Source of the DNA: an uncultured bacterium
GTDB lineage: Bacteria > Bacteroidota > Bacteroidia > Bacteroidales > Bacteroidaceae
Assembly (NCBI GenBank): GCA_905215345.1
Contig: CAJMPR010000004.1
Span: 62,001 to 126,000 of the forward strand
Direction of reading: 5' to 3'
Length of the DNA stretch: 64,000 bases
Positions within the stretch are counted from its first letter, which is position 1. Every line of letters starts with the position of its first letter. This document shows positions 8,871 to 15,687 of this stretch, in pieces. The notes beneath the pieces were generated by a model. That model had not been told where the DNA came from. It ran no database searches and worked only from the letters and a program-made list of their open reading frames with translations. The position numbers and the translations under genes are program-made.

Positions 8871-9293
8871 TTATAGCATTTGTATGATTGCAATAATTAT
8901 GATATAGAATATTAATCCGAATGCCGTCCATTTGCAAAGGTCTTTTCCTCGTTTTTGATACCCGAATGCCATAAGTCCTATTCCAATGATAAAGAATAGA
9001 ATAAATGGAAATATGAATGCTACAACTTTTATCCAAGTGGATAGAGGAAGTTCGGATTTCGTTTTTTCAATATTCTTTTCTACTTCTATTAGCATTTCAA
9101 CTTTGGCTGTAAAATCCTGATACACGGTAGCCGAGATATTCCTTTTTCTCAATTCTTCTTTCGCAGCCAGTACAGCTTCCGGTTGATAATCATTACGTTC
9201 GGAAGTAGTTATTCGGATTAACTCTATGTCATCCTTTTCTGCCATGACATCCGTAAACTTGTTGCGGCTACTGTCTGAGTTCATCTGTTCCAT
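8871..9293 (-). CDS. Hypothetical membrane protein, 140 residues
   Basis: I do not recognise a family with certainty. From the ATG at 9293 the protein has a soluble, charged N-terminal half (residues 1-80) with a helix around AVLAAKEELRKRN, and then two hydrophobic segments (WIKVVAFIFPFILFFIIGIG and, at the C-terminus, TAFGLIFYIIIIAIIQML) with a KRGKDLCK linker between them. The start at 9293 is favoured over the longer frame because a -7 box (TAAATTTG on the minus strand, plus coordinates 9332-9339) lies about 40 bases upstream of it. It is the nearest downstream gene to the putative small RNA at 9376-9440. Confidence 0.6.
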   Translation of the reverse strand: MEQMNSDSSRNKFTDVMAEKDDIELIRITTSERNDYQPEAVLAAKEELRKRNISATVYQDFTAKVEMLIEVEKNIEKTKSELPLSTWIKVVAFIFPFILFFIIGIGLMAFGYQKRGKDLCKWTAFGLIFYIIIIAIIQML

Positions 9294-9375
9294 TTTATAT
9301 CGGTTTATCTGTTTTGCTTGGTGTATTTTTGCAAATTTAGGAGAGTAAATCGGAATATCAATATCATAGGGACAT

Positions 9376-9400
9376 AAAAAAAGGAGTACCGCTGTACTCC
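9376..9400 (-). terminator. Intrinsic terminator of the putative small RNA
   Basis: The minus strand reads GGAGTAC, a 4-base loop, GTACTCC, then seven Ts. The 7-bp perfect stem plus T run is a textbook Rho-independent terminator. Confidence 0.75.
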
Positions 9401-9440
9401 AACCTTTGTTAACCTTAAATCTAATACTATGAAAAAAATC
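9376..9440 (-). ncRNA. Putative small RNA, about 65 nt, with own promoter and terminator
   Basis: On the minus strand a full promoter (9447-9478) is followed by a predicted start near 9440 and, about 40 bases later, by an intrinsic terminator (stem 9383-9389 / 9394-9400, then seven Ts). No reading frame of useful size lies in the transcript. The predicted RNA would have a U-rich 5' end and an unstructured middle containing AAGGTTAACAAAGGTT, followed by the terminator hairpin. Alternatively it is a short attenuated leader of the membrane protein gene 80 bases downstream, but that gene seems to have its own -7 box. I infer a stand-alone sRNA; the family is unknown to me. Confidence 0.5.
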
Positions 9441-9446
9441 ACATGA

Positions 9447-9478
9447 CAAATATATGTTTTTTGGCGACATGCTCCAAA
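9447..9478 (-). promoter_or_regulatory. Promoter of the putative small RNA
   Basis: On the minus strand TTTG (plus 9475-9478) and TATATTTG (plus 9447-9454) are separated by exactly 20 bases, a perfect Bacteroides -33/-7 arrangement. The nearest downstream protein gene starts about 150 bases away, beyond a strong terminator, so this promoter appears to serve a short non-coding transcript. Confidence 0.7.
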
Positions 9479-9658
9479 TAAAGCTATGTCACTAAGTGTA
9501 TTTTTAGTTTTCTTTTAAGAATATTCACTGTTTTCGTGCACGCTCTGACTATTTGAAAGTAGATAAGTTGTTCTGCATGTCTAAATGATAATCAAAATCA
9601 AGGGAGAAACTTAAGGTTAAGTTGAATTATAAGCTATCGGTAGGTTTATATCTTCTGA

Positions 9659-9718
9659 TAAATAAAAAGATATCCTGAACTTGCAGGATTATTTTATAGA
9701 CTCCTACAAGTCAGGGTA
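9659..9718 (-). terminator. Possible terminator of the fimbrial operon
   Basis: An imperfect inverted repeat (CCTGAACTTGCAGG region near 9675-9688 against CCTACAAGTCAGG near 9703-9715) is followed on the minus strand by a T-rich stretch (complement of 9659-9672). It lies 65 bases past the fimbrillin stop codon. The remaining part of the 9294-9783 gap, apart from the small RNA unit and the palindrome at 9735-9772, shows nothing I can assign. Confidence 0.4.
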
Positions 9719-9734
9719 ATATGTTCTTTTGAGA

Positions 9735-9772
9735 ATTCTTTGCTCTTTCATAATTATGAAAGAGCAAAGAAT
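9735..9772. repeat. 38-bp perfect palindrome after the fimbrillin gene
   Basis: ATTCTTTGCTCTTTCATAA (9735-9753) is followed at once by its exact reverse complement to 9772, giving 19-bp arms with no loop. It starts 11 bases after the fimbrillin stop codon. No T run follows on either strand, so it is not a standard terminator; an mRNA-stabilising 3' hairpin or a protein-binding site is possible. Confidence 0.85.
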
Positions 9773-9783
9773 GAGAATGTGTA

Positions 9784-10719
9784 TTATGCGTTAGGAGTCA
9801 TACCCTCATTGGGAGTTTCAGTTGACCAATCATCTTCAAATGTACCTGTAACTGTTATCTTCTGAATTGCATCTGATGGCAATTTAATGGTATAAGCTAT
9901 ATTCTTGCCTTTAGCCCAATCAGTAAAAGTGAATACTTTTTCAACAGCAATAGGAGTAGTTACACCTGTGGTTGATATTGTGTAGTTGATTGTTATAGTG
10001 GCACCTGTTTGAGGGATCATCATTAATGATTCATTAACGGCTACCGCAGCATCGCCACCGTTGAAATCCGCAGGATTAGTTAAGGTGAATTCCTTGGATT
10101 CAGAGGTTGTTGCATTCCAATTGCTTGAACTATATTCATAAGTACCTTTGGTATTGGCGGTTACTTTGATTCCGGTTATCGCGTAGCTAAATGCGCTTGT
10201 TGCATCGGCATCACCAGCTATTTTAAAAGACATTTTGGTTAAAGCATGTTTGAAAGGAATGGATACTGTCGTAGCACTTGAACTGTTTTGAGTGACTTTG
10301 TCAGCTACCAACAAATCTTCTTGAGAGGCGATAGCGGAATTTACAGTATACGCCAAAGTTGGAGCGGTGGCTGTTGCAGCCTCATAAACTGCGTCTGCGG
10401 CTGTCTCAATGGAATATCCGAAGAATTCTACATTTTGAGTTCCCGGCCAATAAAATGTTTCTCCAGTAACGTCCCAATTGTTACCTGTCTTTATAAATGA
10501 TTTTCCACCAATGATAGCAGTTGCATTGTCTGTACCAGTATACGCATACAATGTAAATTGAGTAAATTTGTCGTTTGTTATTGCTCCGGCTCTTGTTGTA
10601 CTCATTACCGCCGTATTGAACTTCATTTCTTTATTGGAACCTGCATTTTCCAACTCTTCATTTTGTGTGCACGCTGCAAACATTGTTGCTGCCATTGCTA
10701 CTAATAAAATCTTCTTCAT
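9784..10719 (-). CDS. Fimbrillin-family (Mfa1-like) lipoprotein
   Basis: A 311-residue lipoprotein with lipobox cysteine C17 (MFAACTQNEE). It has the Mfa_like_1/fimbrillin pattern: a Thr-Arg site shortly after the N-terminus (STTRAGAI), a WPG motif (FYWPGTQNVEFFGYS), FKHALTKMSFKI in the middle and a C-terminal strand region ending EDDWSTETP. Fimbrillins of this group are exported as lipoproteins and, after Arg-specific cleavage at the cell surface, polymerise by donor-strand exchange into fimbriae. It is the last gene of a three-gene operon with a DUF5119 lipoprotein and a DUF3575/OmpA-like protein. The C-terminus differs from classical FimA, so it could be a tip or minor subunit instead of the stalk. 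Confidence 0.85.
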   Translation of the reverse strand: MKKILLVAMAATMFAACTQNEELENAGSNKEMKFNTAVMSTTRAGAITNDKFTQFTLYAYTGTDNATAIIGGKSFIKTGNNWDVTGETFYWPGTQNVEFFGYSIETAADAVYEAATATAPTLAYTVNSAIASQEDLLVADKVTQNSSSATTVSIPFKHALTKMSFKIAGDADATSAFSYAITGIKVTANTKGTYEYSSSNWNATTSESKEFTLTNPADFNGGDAAVAVNESLMMIPQTGATITINYTISTTGVTTPIAVEKVFTFTDWAKGKNIAYTIKLPSDAIQKITVTGTFEDDWSTETPNEGMTPNA

Positions 10720-10741
10720 AATTTTGTAATTAAATGTTTGT

Positions 10742-11689
10742 TTATTGTAATGTTACATTTTCCTCATTTCCCCAATCGTCTACCGATCCGCCTATGCCGC
10801 CTCCGTCCGGGATGGCTGTCACTTCATCGACTTCGATTTCCGTATCTTCGGGCAACTCTATCAACGGTGGAGGAACTAACTCCCCGGTTTCTCCCTCGCC
10901 GGCAGGCGGTGAAGTGTTTGCCACTGCTTCAGTGATGTCAATTTTTACCTCTTGCATGGTATTATCAATCTTCATCAATATCAATTTTATAATCACTTCG
11001 TTGCCGGCACGGGTTCCTGTTGCCTTAGGCATCCCGAAAGTTGTGAACTCGCCTTCTATGGTACCGTCTCCTTTTCCTGCTTCAAAGTGAATGGTACATC
11101 CGTCTGATTTGCCGCATCCTTTACCTAAAAGATAGCAGTTTGCCATTCCTTTTATATTACCGATGATAGACACTACATTTTCCAGTCTTTTTACTTTCAG
11201 GCTGAACGGGTTGGTTTGTACTACCGTTTTAGGTCTCCACGTCAACTCCATTGGTATACCACCTGTATCACTTATTTCAATATCATCTATATTTACTACG
11301 TAAAACGCATCGGGTCCCCAAACCATATTTTGTGAACGGGACGAATTACAATAGTTGGTATATGCCTCAATCGTTTCGTACGATTCATCTCCCTTAATCA
11401 GTATCGACTGGCTGTCAAAATTGTAAACCACTACCGAATAATGTCCCGGAGGTACACTCATTTCTCCACCTGTTACGGATAGGAAGTTATCTATTTTCCG
11501 ACCTGCTCCATCATTTGAGTAGAAGATACATCTTACACCTTCGGGTAACTTTTCCGTCACTCCTTTCCAGTCAAGAGTTATTTTTACTCCTGCTACAGGA
11601 TAATCATCCAGAATATCGCGGTAGCTGCACCCCGCGGCCGTAAGCAGCAAGAAACAAAGACCTAAAATCAACTGTATTCTGTTTTTCAT
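10742..11689 (-). CDS. DUF5119 lipoprotein of the fimbrial operon
   Basis: A 315-residue lipoprotein with lipobox LTAAGC (C21). The sequence fits the DUF5119 family: VKITLDWKG near residue 35, a GHYSVVVYNFDSQSI strand, YVVNIDDIEI and the motif WRPKTVV, then a beta-rich second half like Mfa2/FimB anchor subunits. It ends in a Pro/Asp-rich tail. Family members lie next to fimbrillin genes and probably form the outer-membrane anchor or an accessory subunit; this is inferred from context. It lies 22 bases before the fimbrillin and 6 bases after the DUF3575 gene on the minus strand. Confidence 0.75.
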   Translation of the reverse strand: MKNRIQLILGLCFLLLTAAGCSYRDILDDYPVAGVKITLDWKGVTEKLPEGVRCIFYSNDGAGRKIDNFLSVTGGEMSVPPGHYSVVVYNFDSQSILIKGDESYETIEAYTNYCNSSRSQNMVWGPDAFYVVNIDDIEISDTGGIPMELTWRPKTVVQTNPFSLKVKRLENVVSIIGNIKGMANCYLLGKGCGKSDGCTIHFEAGKGDGTIEGEFTTFGMPKATGTRAGNEVIIKLILMKIDNTMQEVKIDITEAVANTSPPAGEGETGELVPPPLIELPEDTEIEVDEVTAIPDGGGIGGSVDDWGNEENVTLQ

Positions 11690-11695
11690 CCATTT

Positions 11696-12940
11696 CTACC
11701 TCCCAGCTGTAATGAGCCATACCAGCGATATTTTCGCCTTGGTAGGTCCAATCCAGTTAAATTGTCCGTACTTCACTCCAACCAAATCGTCTTCATAGGG
11801 AGTATATTTACGATATTCTGTTGTCAGATATCCTACTCCGAGACTGAACTCGATTGATAAATGCTTACCCAATTGCTTTGCGTATCCATAAGTCAGACCG
11901 GAAGCCATATAATACTTACCCCGGTAGCCGTCTCCACCAAATTGAAAGTCGTAGTTTCCACCTTCGCCATATAATCCCAGGAAATGACCTGTCAACTGAT
12001 TCCGTTTTTGCCGGTTGCCCAGCCAGTAACGTCCTTCAACTCCTCCCGATATCATCTGATAGCACCGATGTTTTCCGTTGTTGCACCACCAGGGACTTTT
12101 ATACTCGGCATTGACAGACCATGCTCTTCCCAAAGGAACTTCTACCTCAATATTGGGTGCTAACGCCAGGTCATAAAGCAGGTTGTTTTTAATGGCAACC
12201 AGCACTCTGCGACTTTCCGGCTGACTGCTTTCGGTAAGTATAAGCTCGTCCGAACTTTCTACTACCGGTATCGTCTGGTCTGCGTATGCCGTCGTATCTT
12301 GCCATACCTCAGATTTGGTGCTACATGCTTCGTCGGCCTGCAAACTTTCAAGGTTATAGATAGTAACCTCGGCGCGACGAAGTTCTGGTAATATATGACT
12401 TTTGATATAGGCATAAGTTTTCCCTCCGTTGAGGTGCTTGAGTAATCTTTTCTGCTTTTCTTTGTTTTGGGAGTGGTAGTTCATAAGGGTTATCACTTCC
12501 TCCTTGTCGGGCAGTTGGGCGTCGTTTATCACTTTATTGCGAAATCCGTTCCAGTCTTCTCCTTTGTTATGTGTAATAATTATAGCCGGGTTAAGGTGTG
12601 GGTAATGTTGTTGTAAATAAGCCCTGACACTTTCCGACCGTCCGGCAGACAGTTGATAATTACTGTCGATACTGCCTTCGGGTGAAGTATAAGCAAACAC
12701 CGTAATGGAATCAAGACGGGAAACCTGCAAAGAATCGGTTAACAATTTATCAAGGAGCGCTGTTGTATTTATATTACCGGTATAGTTTCTGTCTATACTG
12801 CTTTGGTTTAAACCGAAATATATGGTTATATGGTGAATAGTATCATTCTTTATTTTGTACTCTTGCTGTCTGGCGTTTCCGGTTGCGGTAAACATTAAAA
12901 ATACACTGGCAAGTACATATATATTGATACGGTTTCCCAT
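11696..12940 (-). CDS. DUF3575 outer-membrane protein with OmpA-like N-terminal domain
   Basis: A 414-residue secreted protein (signal peptide to about residue 23, ending TGNARQQ). Residues 30-200 resemble an OmpA/Pal-type domain (YFGLNQSSIDRNY, FAYTSPEGSIDSNYQLSAGRSESV). Residues 245-414 form the DUF3575 beta-barrel: NNLLYDLALAPNIEVEVPLG, WWC, GRYWLG and alternating aromatic strands that end at WLITAGR. Proteins of this architecture head Bacteroides fimbrial operons and may anchor fimbriae to peptidoglycan or the outer membrane, which is an inference. It is the first gene of the operon and divergent from an AraC-type regulator. Confidence 0.82.
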   Translation of the reverse strand: MGNRINIYVLASVFLMFTATGNARQQEYKIKNDTIHHITIYFGLNQSSIDRNYTGNINTTALLDKLLTDSLQVSRLDSITVFAYTSPEGSIDSNYQLSAGRSESVRAYLQQHYPHLNPAIIITHNKGEDWNGFRNKVINDAQLPDKEEVITLMNYHSQNKEKQKRLLKHLNGGKTYAYIKSHILPELRRAEVTIYNLESLQADEACSTKSEVWQDTTAYADQTIPVVESSDELILTESSQPESRRVLVAIKNNLLYDLALAPNIEVEVPLGRAWSVNAEYKSPWWCNNGKHRCYQMISGGVEGRYWLGNRQKRNQLTGHFLGLYGEGGNYDFQFGGDGYRGKYYMASGLTYGYAKQLGKHLSIEFSLGVGYLTTEYRKYTPYEDDLVGVKYGQFNWIGPTKAKISLVWLITAGR

Positions 12941-12981
12941 GTTTATTCTGCTTGTATGGTGCGAATGTAATCAAAGTATTT

Positions 12982-13012
12982 ATATTGCAATATCGCAAAA
13001 TGATATATATCA
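12982..13012. promoter_or_regulatory. Twin 12-bp palindromes between the fimbrial operon and the AraC gene
   Basis: ATATTGCAATAT (12982-12993) and TGATATATATCA (13001-13012) are both perfect palindromes with centres 19 bases apart. They lie 42-72 bases upstream of the DUF3575 start, where operator sites for the divergent regulator would be expected. No -33/-7 promoter pair with ideal spacing was found for the operon; a TACTTTG sequence on the minus strand near 12973-12979 is a partial match. Confidence 0.4.
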
Positions 13013-13141
13013 GGGGGTTGGAACACTCTGTGAACCGATTGAAACGAATTTGCAACTAAATCGGGTTGATTTGTATCCATCTTTATGTGAATAAACCATA
13101 TTAAAATCTTAAAGATGCTTTTTTATTCTCGGTTATATTCT

Positions 13142-13149
13142 TATTTTTG
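13142..13149 (+). promoter_or_regulatory. -7 box of the AraC-family regulator gene
   Basis: TATTTTTG matches TAnnTTTG and lies 41 bases before the ATG at 13190. It shows that the upstream in-frame ATG at 13115 is not in the transcript. A -33 TTTG is not evident, so the promoter may need activation. Confidence 0.55.
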
Positions 13150-13189
13150 TCGTAGCAAACAAACAAAACAGCAAACTTTTATTTCTACG

Positions 13190-14050
13190 ATGCAAAATTC
13201 CACCGTATGTGGAGCAACTTACAATGATTGTCAAAAGTGCCCCAAAGCTGTGGGCAATACTATCATTTATGCTTCTCACGCCAAAGGCTTCCATCTTCCT
13301 GCCCAGAAGTGTGAGGAGAACATTATTATTTTCTTATTGAAAGGTGAAGTTCTTCTTAATAGTCAGGAGTATGCAGGTACTACGTTATGTGCGGGGGAGT
13401 TTATTCTCCAGGCCATCGGCTCCAAGTACGAGATACTTGCCATGACAGATGTGGAATGTGTATGTTACCGTTTCACTACGCCCCAATTCTTTTGTGAAGG
13501 GCGATATAACCATATTGCCAAAGAAGTTACTCCTCCTCTTATCTTTTTCCCTTTGAAGACCAGTTCTGAGTTACAATTCTTTCTGGAAGCTTCCAAATCA
13601 TATTTAGCCGGAGAAAAGATTTGCAGGGAGTTGCTTTCATTTAAACAGAAAGAACTTTCATTCATTCTTTCGCACTGCTATACGGACTATGAACTGTCCA
13701 TGCTGGTACATCCGCTTTCAAAGTACACCAACAGTTTCCAGTATTTTGTCCTTAAGAATCATCATAAGGTGAAAACGGTGGAAGACTTTGCTAAATTGGG
13801 CGGTTATACTACCACGACCTTCCGCCGTATCTTTACTTCTGTGTTCCATCAACCTGTTTATGAGTGGATGCAGGAACGCCGTATAGAGGGAATTGCCTAC
13901 GACCTCCAGCAGGCAGGGGTTTCTATCTCCGAGATTTGCTATAAATACGGCTTTGAGTCTCTTCCCCATTTCTCCAACTTCTGTAAAAAGAACTTCGGGG
14001 CTTCTCCCCGTAGCCTCCGGTTAACTAATAGAAGTGATTTACAACTCTGA
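13190..14050 (+). CDS. AraC-family transcriptional regulator (fimbrial-operon neighbour)
   Basis: A 286-residue protein with an N-terminal cupin-like sensing domain (residues 1-170) and a C-terminal AraC HTH pair (about 195-285): KTVEDFAKLGGYTTTTFRRI, then VSISEICYKYGFESLPHFSN and the terminal SPRSLR. The N-terminus carries a C-x2-C pair (NDCQKCPKA) and a conserved Cys in AQKCEEN. It is a clear paralogue of the regulator at 18587-19489; the two share long blocks such as FILQAIGSK and TDVE. It is divergent from the fimbrial operon, which it may control; that is inferred from position. The start at 13190 follows from the -7 box at 13142-13149. Confidence 0.87.
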   Translation: MQNSTVCGATYNDCQKCPKAVGNTIIYASHAKGFHLPAQKCEENIIIFLLKGEVLLNSQEYAGTTLCAGEFILQAIGSKYEILAMTDVECVCYRFTTPQFFCEGRYNHIAKEVTPPLIFFPLKTSSELQFFLEASKSYLAGEKICRELLSFKQKELSFILSHCYTDYELSMLVHPLSKYTNSFQYFVLKNHHKVKTVEDFAKLGGYTTTTFRRIFTSVFHQPVYEWMQERRIEGIAYDLQQAGVSISEICYKYGFESLPHFSNFCKKNFGASPRSLRLTNRSDLQL

Positions 14051-14132
14051 TGTGATATTTTCCATATTGTACACCTTTATTTGTTCTCTTTCCTTCCCGA
14101 TGTAAAAGTAAGCGTCTTGCGAGTCTCTCTTT

Positions 14133-14216
14133 TTCTCATCGCTCTGAGAATCTTTTCTCACCGTGGTGAGAAATTATTCTCAGAACGTTGAGAAAAGATT
14201 CTCACCATGGTGAGAA
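14133..14216. promoter_or_regulatory. Array of four TTCTCA-N6-TGAGAA palindromic sites, period 22 bp
   Basis: Four copies of TTCTCA-N6-TGAGAA occur at 14133-14150, 14155-14172, 14177-14194 and 14199-14216, each separated by exactly 4 bases. The half sites are identical in all copies. The N6 cores differ (TCGCTC, CCGTGG, GAACGT, CCATGG) and so do the N4 spacers (TCTT, ATTA, AAGA). A period of 22 bp puts all sites on one face of the DNA helix (two turns). This looks like an operator array for a dimeric DNA-binding protein; stacked RNA hairpins are the alternative. The rest of the 14051-14413 gap shows only a near-match to a -7 box (TAATATTTG, about 14256-14264). Confidence 0.8.
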
Positions 14217-14413
14217 TAGTTATGTACCGTAATGGCCTGATAACGGTTGTATACTTAATATTTGTGTATCTGCAAAGAGAAGAAGAGGGAAAAGTGATAA
14301 TCACATTGTTTTTCGTTGGTTACCGGGACAGGCGAAACCGCTTCTTTTATTTCCATAAATCTGCCTTTCCGTTCTTCCCATTGAACCTTATTTATTCACC
14401 TAATTCAAATTTA

Positions 14414-14792
14414 ATGCTTATGGAAGCTATTTTGAACAATGAGCAGGTTCGCCCGGGGGACGAAACCATGTTTATGCATGCAGTCTTTACCTCTGAGGAG
14501 GAGATGAGGAATTTTTATCTGATACTTAACAGGTTTGTGAATCCTACCACTTATTTCATACAGCGGGCGGACACTGAACGTTTGGAGAACTTGCGCGATA
14601 CACTTGGTAAATTCGAGCGTTTTATAAATATCTTCGGTACTTATAAGATTCCTGATAGATATAACGAAAGACATTGACCAGGCAAAATCACTGTCGCATA
14701 TACTTTCTTCGCATATACAAAACGTGAAGTATCTGTTGGAAAAGATAAAAGGGGAAAGGGAGAATGAGGAGATTGAAGCTGTGGTTTCATAA
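14414..14792 (+). pseudogene. Small gene with an apparent frameshift (unknown family)
   Basis: From ATG 14414 (or 14420) a frame runs 87 codons to a stop at 14677. The +1 frame then continues with protein-like sequence from about 14664 to a stop at 14792 (TKDIDQAKSLSHILSSH, then a charged helix QNVKYLLEKIKGERENEE). That second frame has no ATG, GTG or TTG near its beginning. Joining the frames at PDRY/TKD needs the removal of one base or the addition of two in a TATA-rich spot and gives about 125 residues, mostly helical. I do not recognise the family. It could be a real mutation, a sequencing error or two overlapping frames. It follows the 14133-14216 array by about 200 bases. Confidence 0.5.
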
Positions 14793-14832
14793 TCATGCCC
14801 GATTATGAAGAAGGGATAAAGAGATAAAAAAG

Positions 14833-14864
14833 AACTCCTCTGCCGGTTACACGGCAGAGGAGTT
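14833..14864 (-). terminator. Terminator of the fumarate reductase operon
   Basis: A perfect 13-bp stem (14833-14845 with 14852-14864, 6-base loop) is followed on the minus strand by a run of six Ts (complement of 14825-14831). It lies 35 bases after the frdB stop. The plus side has only three Ts, so it works mainly for the minus strand. Confidence 0.85.
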
Positions 14865-14898
14865 TCTTGTGATATTATTAAAACGTGGAAAGTACTGT

Positions 14899-15654
14899 TT
14901 AGTCTTTCAGTTTTGCAATAATGAAATCGCGGTTCAAGCGGGCGATGTTGCTGATAGAGATGTTCTTCGGACATTCAGCCTCACAAGCACGAGTGTTTGT
15001 ACAGTTACCGAAACCGAGTTCATCCATCTTGCTCAACATAGCTTTTGCACGGCGCAATGCTTCCGGCTTACCTTGAGGCAGCAAGTTCAACTGGCTTACC
15101 TTGGCAGATACGAACAACATGGCGGAACCGTTTTTACAAGCAGCAGCACAGGCACCACAACCGATACAGGCAGCGGCATCCATAGCCTCGTCAGCAATTT
15201 GCTTCGGGATAAGAATGTCGTTGGCATCCTGAGGAGAACCTGTACGAACGCTTACGTAACCACCGGCTTGCATAATCTTGTCGTAAGCGGTACGGTCTAC
15301 CATCAAGTCCTTGATAACCGGGAAACCGGCAGAACGCCAAGGCTCAACGGTGATTGTATCGCCATCATTGAAACGGCGCATGTAAATCTGGCAGGTGGTA
15401 GCACCTGTTGCAGGTCCGTGCGGATGTCCGTTGATGTAAAGCGAACACATACCACAGATACCTTCACGGCAGTCATGGTCGAATACAATCGGTTCATGAC
15501 CTTCAGAGATCAGTTGTTCGTTCAGAATATCCAGCATTTCGAGGAATGAAGTATCGCCCGGAATATCTTTCATTTGGTATGATTCAAAAGCGCCTTTAGC
15601 CTTAGGGCCTTTCTGACGCCATACCTTGATTGTAAATGATATATTTTTATCCAT
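14899..15654 (-). CDS. frdB: Fumarate reductase/succinate dehydrogenase iron-sulfur subunit
   Basis: A 251-residue electron-transfer subunit linking the flavoprotein to the membrane cytochrome b. The N-terminal plant-ferredoxin domain binds [2Fe-2S] through CREGICGMC and an upstream/downstream Cys. The C-terminal domain has two cysteine motifs, CIGCGACAAAC and CTNTRACEAECP, for [4Fe-4S] and [3Fe-4S] clusters. In Bacteroides this complex works mostly as fumarate reductase, ending an anaerobic respiratory chain from NADH through menaquinone and producing succinate. Gene order frdC-frdA-frdB with 33 bases between A and B and a terminator right after B marks the end of the operon. Confidence 0.96.
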   Translation of the reverse strand: MDKNISFTIKVWRQKGPKAKGAFESYQMKDIPGDTSFLEMLDILNEQLISEGHEPIVFDHDCREGICGMCSLYINGHPHGPATGATTCQIYMRRFNDGDTITVEPWRSAGFPVIKDLMVDRTAYDKIMQAGGYVSVRTGSPQDANDILIPKQIADEAMDAAACIGCGACAAACKNGSAMLFVSAKVSQLNLLPQGKPEALRRAKAMLSKMDELGFGNCTNTRACEAECPKNISISNIARLNRDFIIAKLKD

Positions 15655-15687
15655 TTTCTTTAATTCTTTTAATGTTCAACTTCCCGA

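Noticed and set aside
9430..9447. Five-codon ORF (MKKIT) on the plus strand
   Set aside because: Too short to support; the same bases are better explained as the promoter-proximal part of the minus-strand small RNA unit.
12940..13190. Invertible (phase-variable) promoter for the fimbrial operon
   Set aside because: The palindromes present are local and only 12 bp; I found no pair of distant inverted repeats flanking a promoter and no invertase gene in the window.
14133..14216. CRISPR-like array
   Set aside because: The repeats are 6-base palindromic half sites with 4- and 6-base gaps, far too short for CRISPR repeats and spacers, and no cas genes are present.
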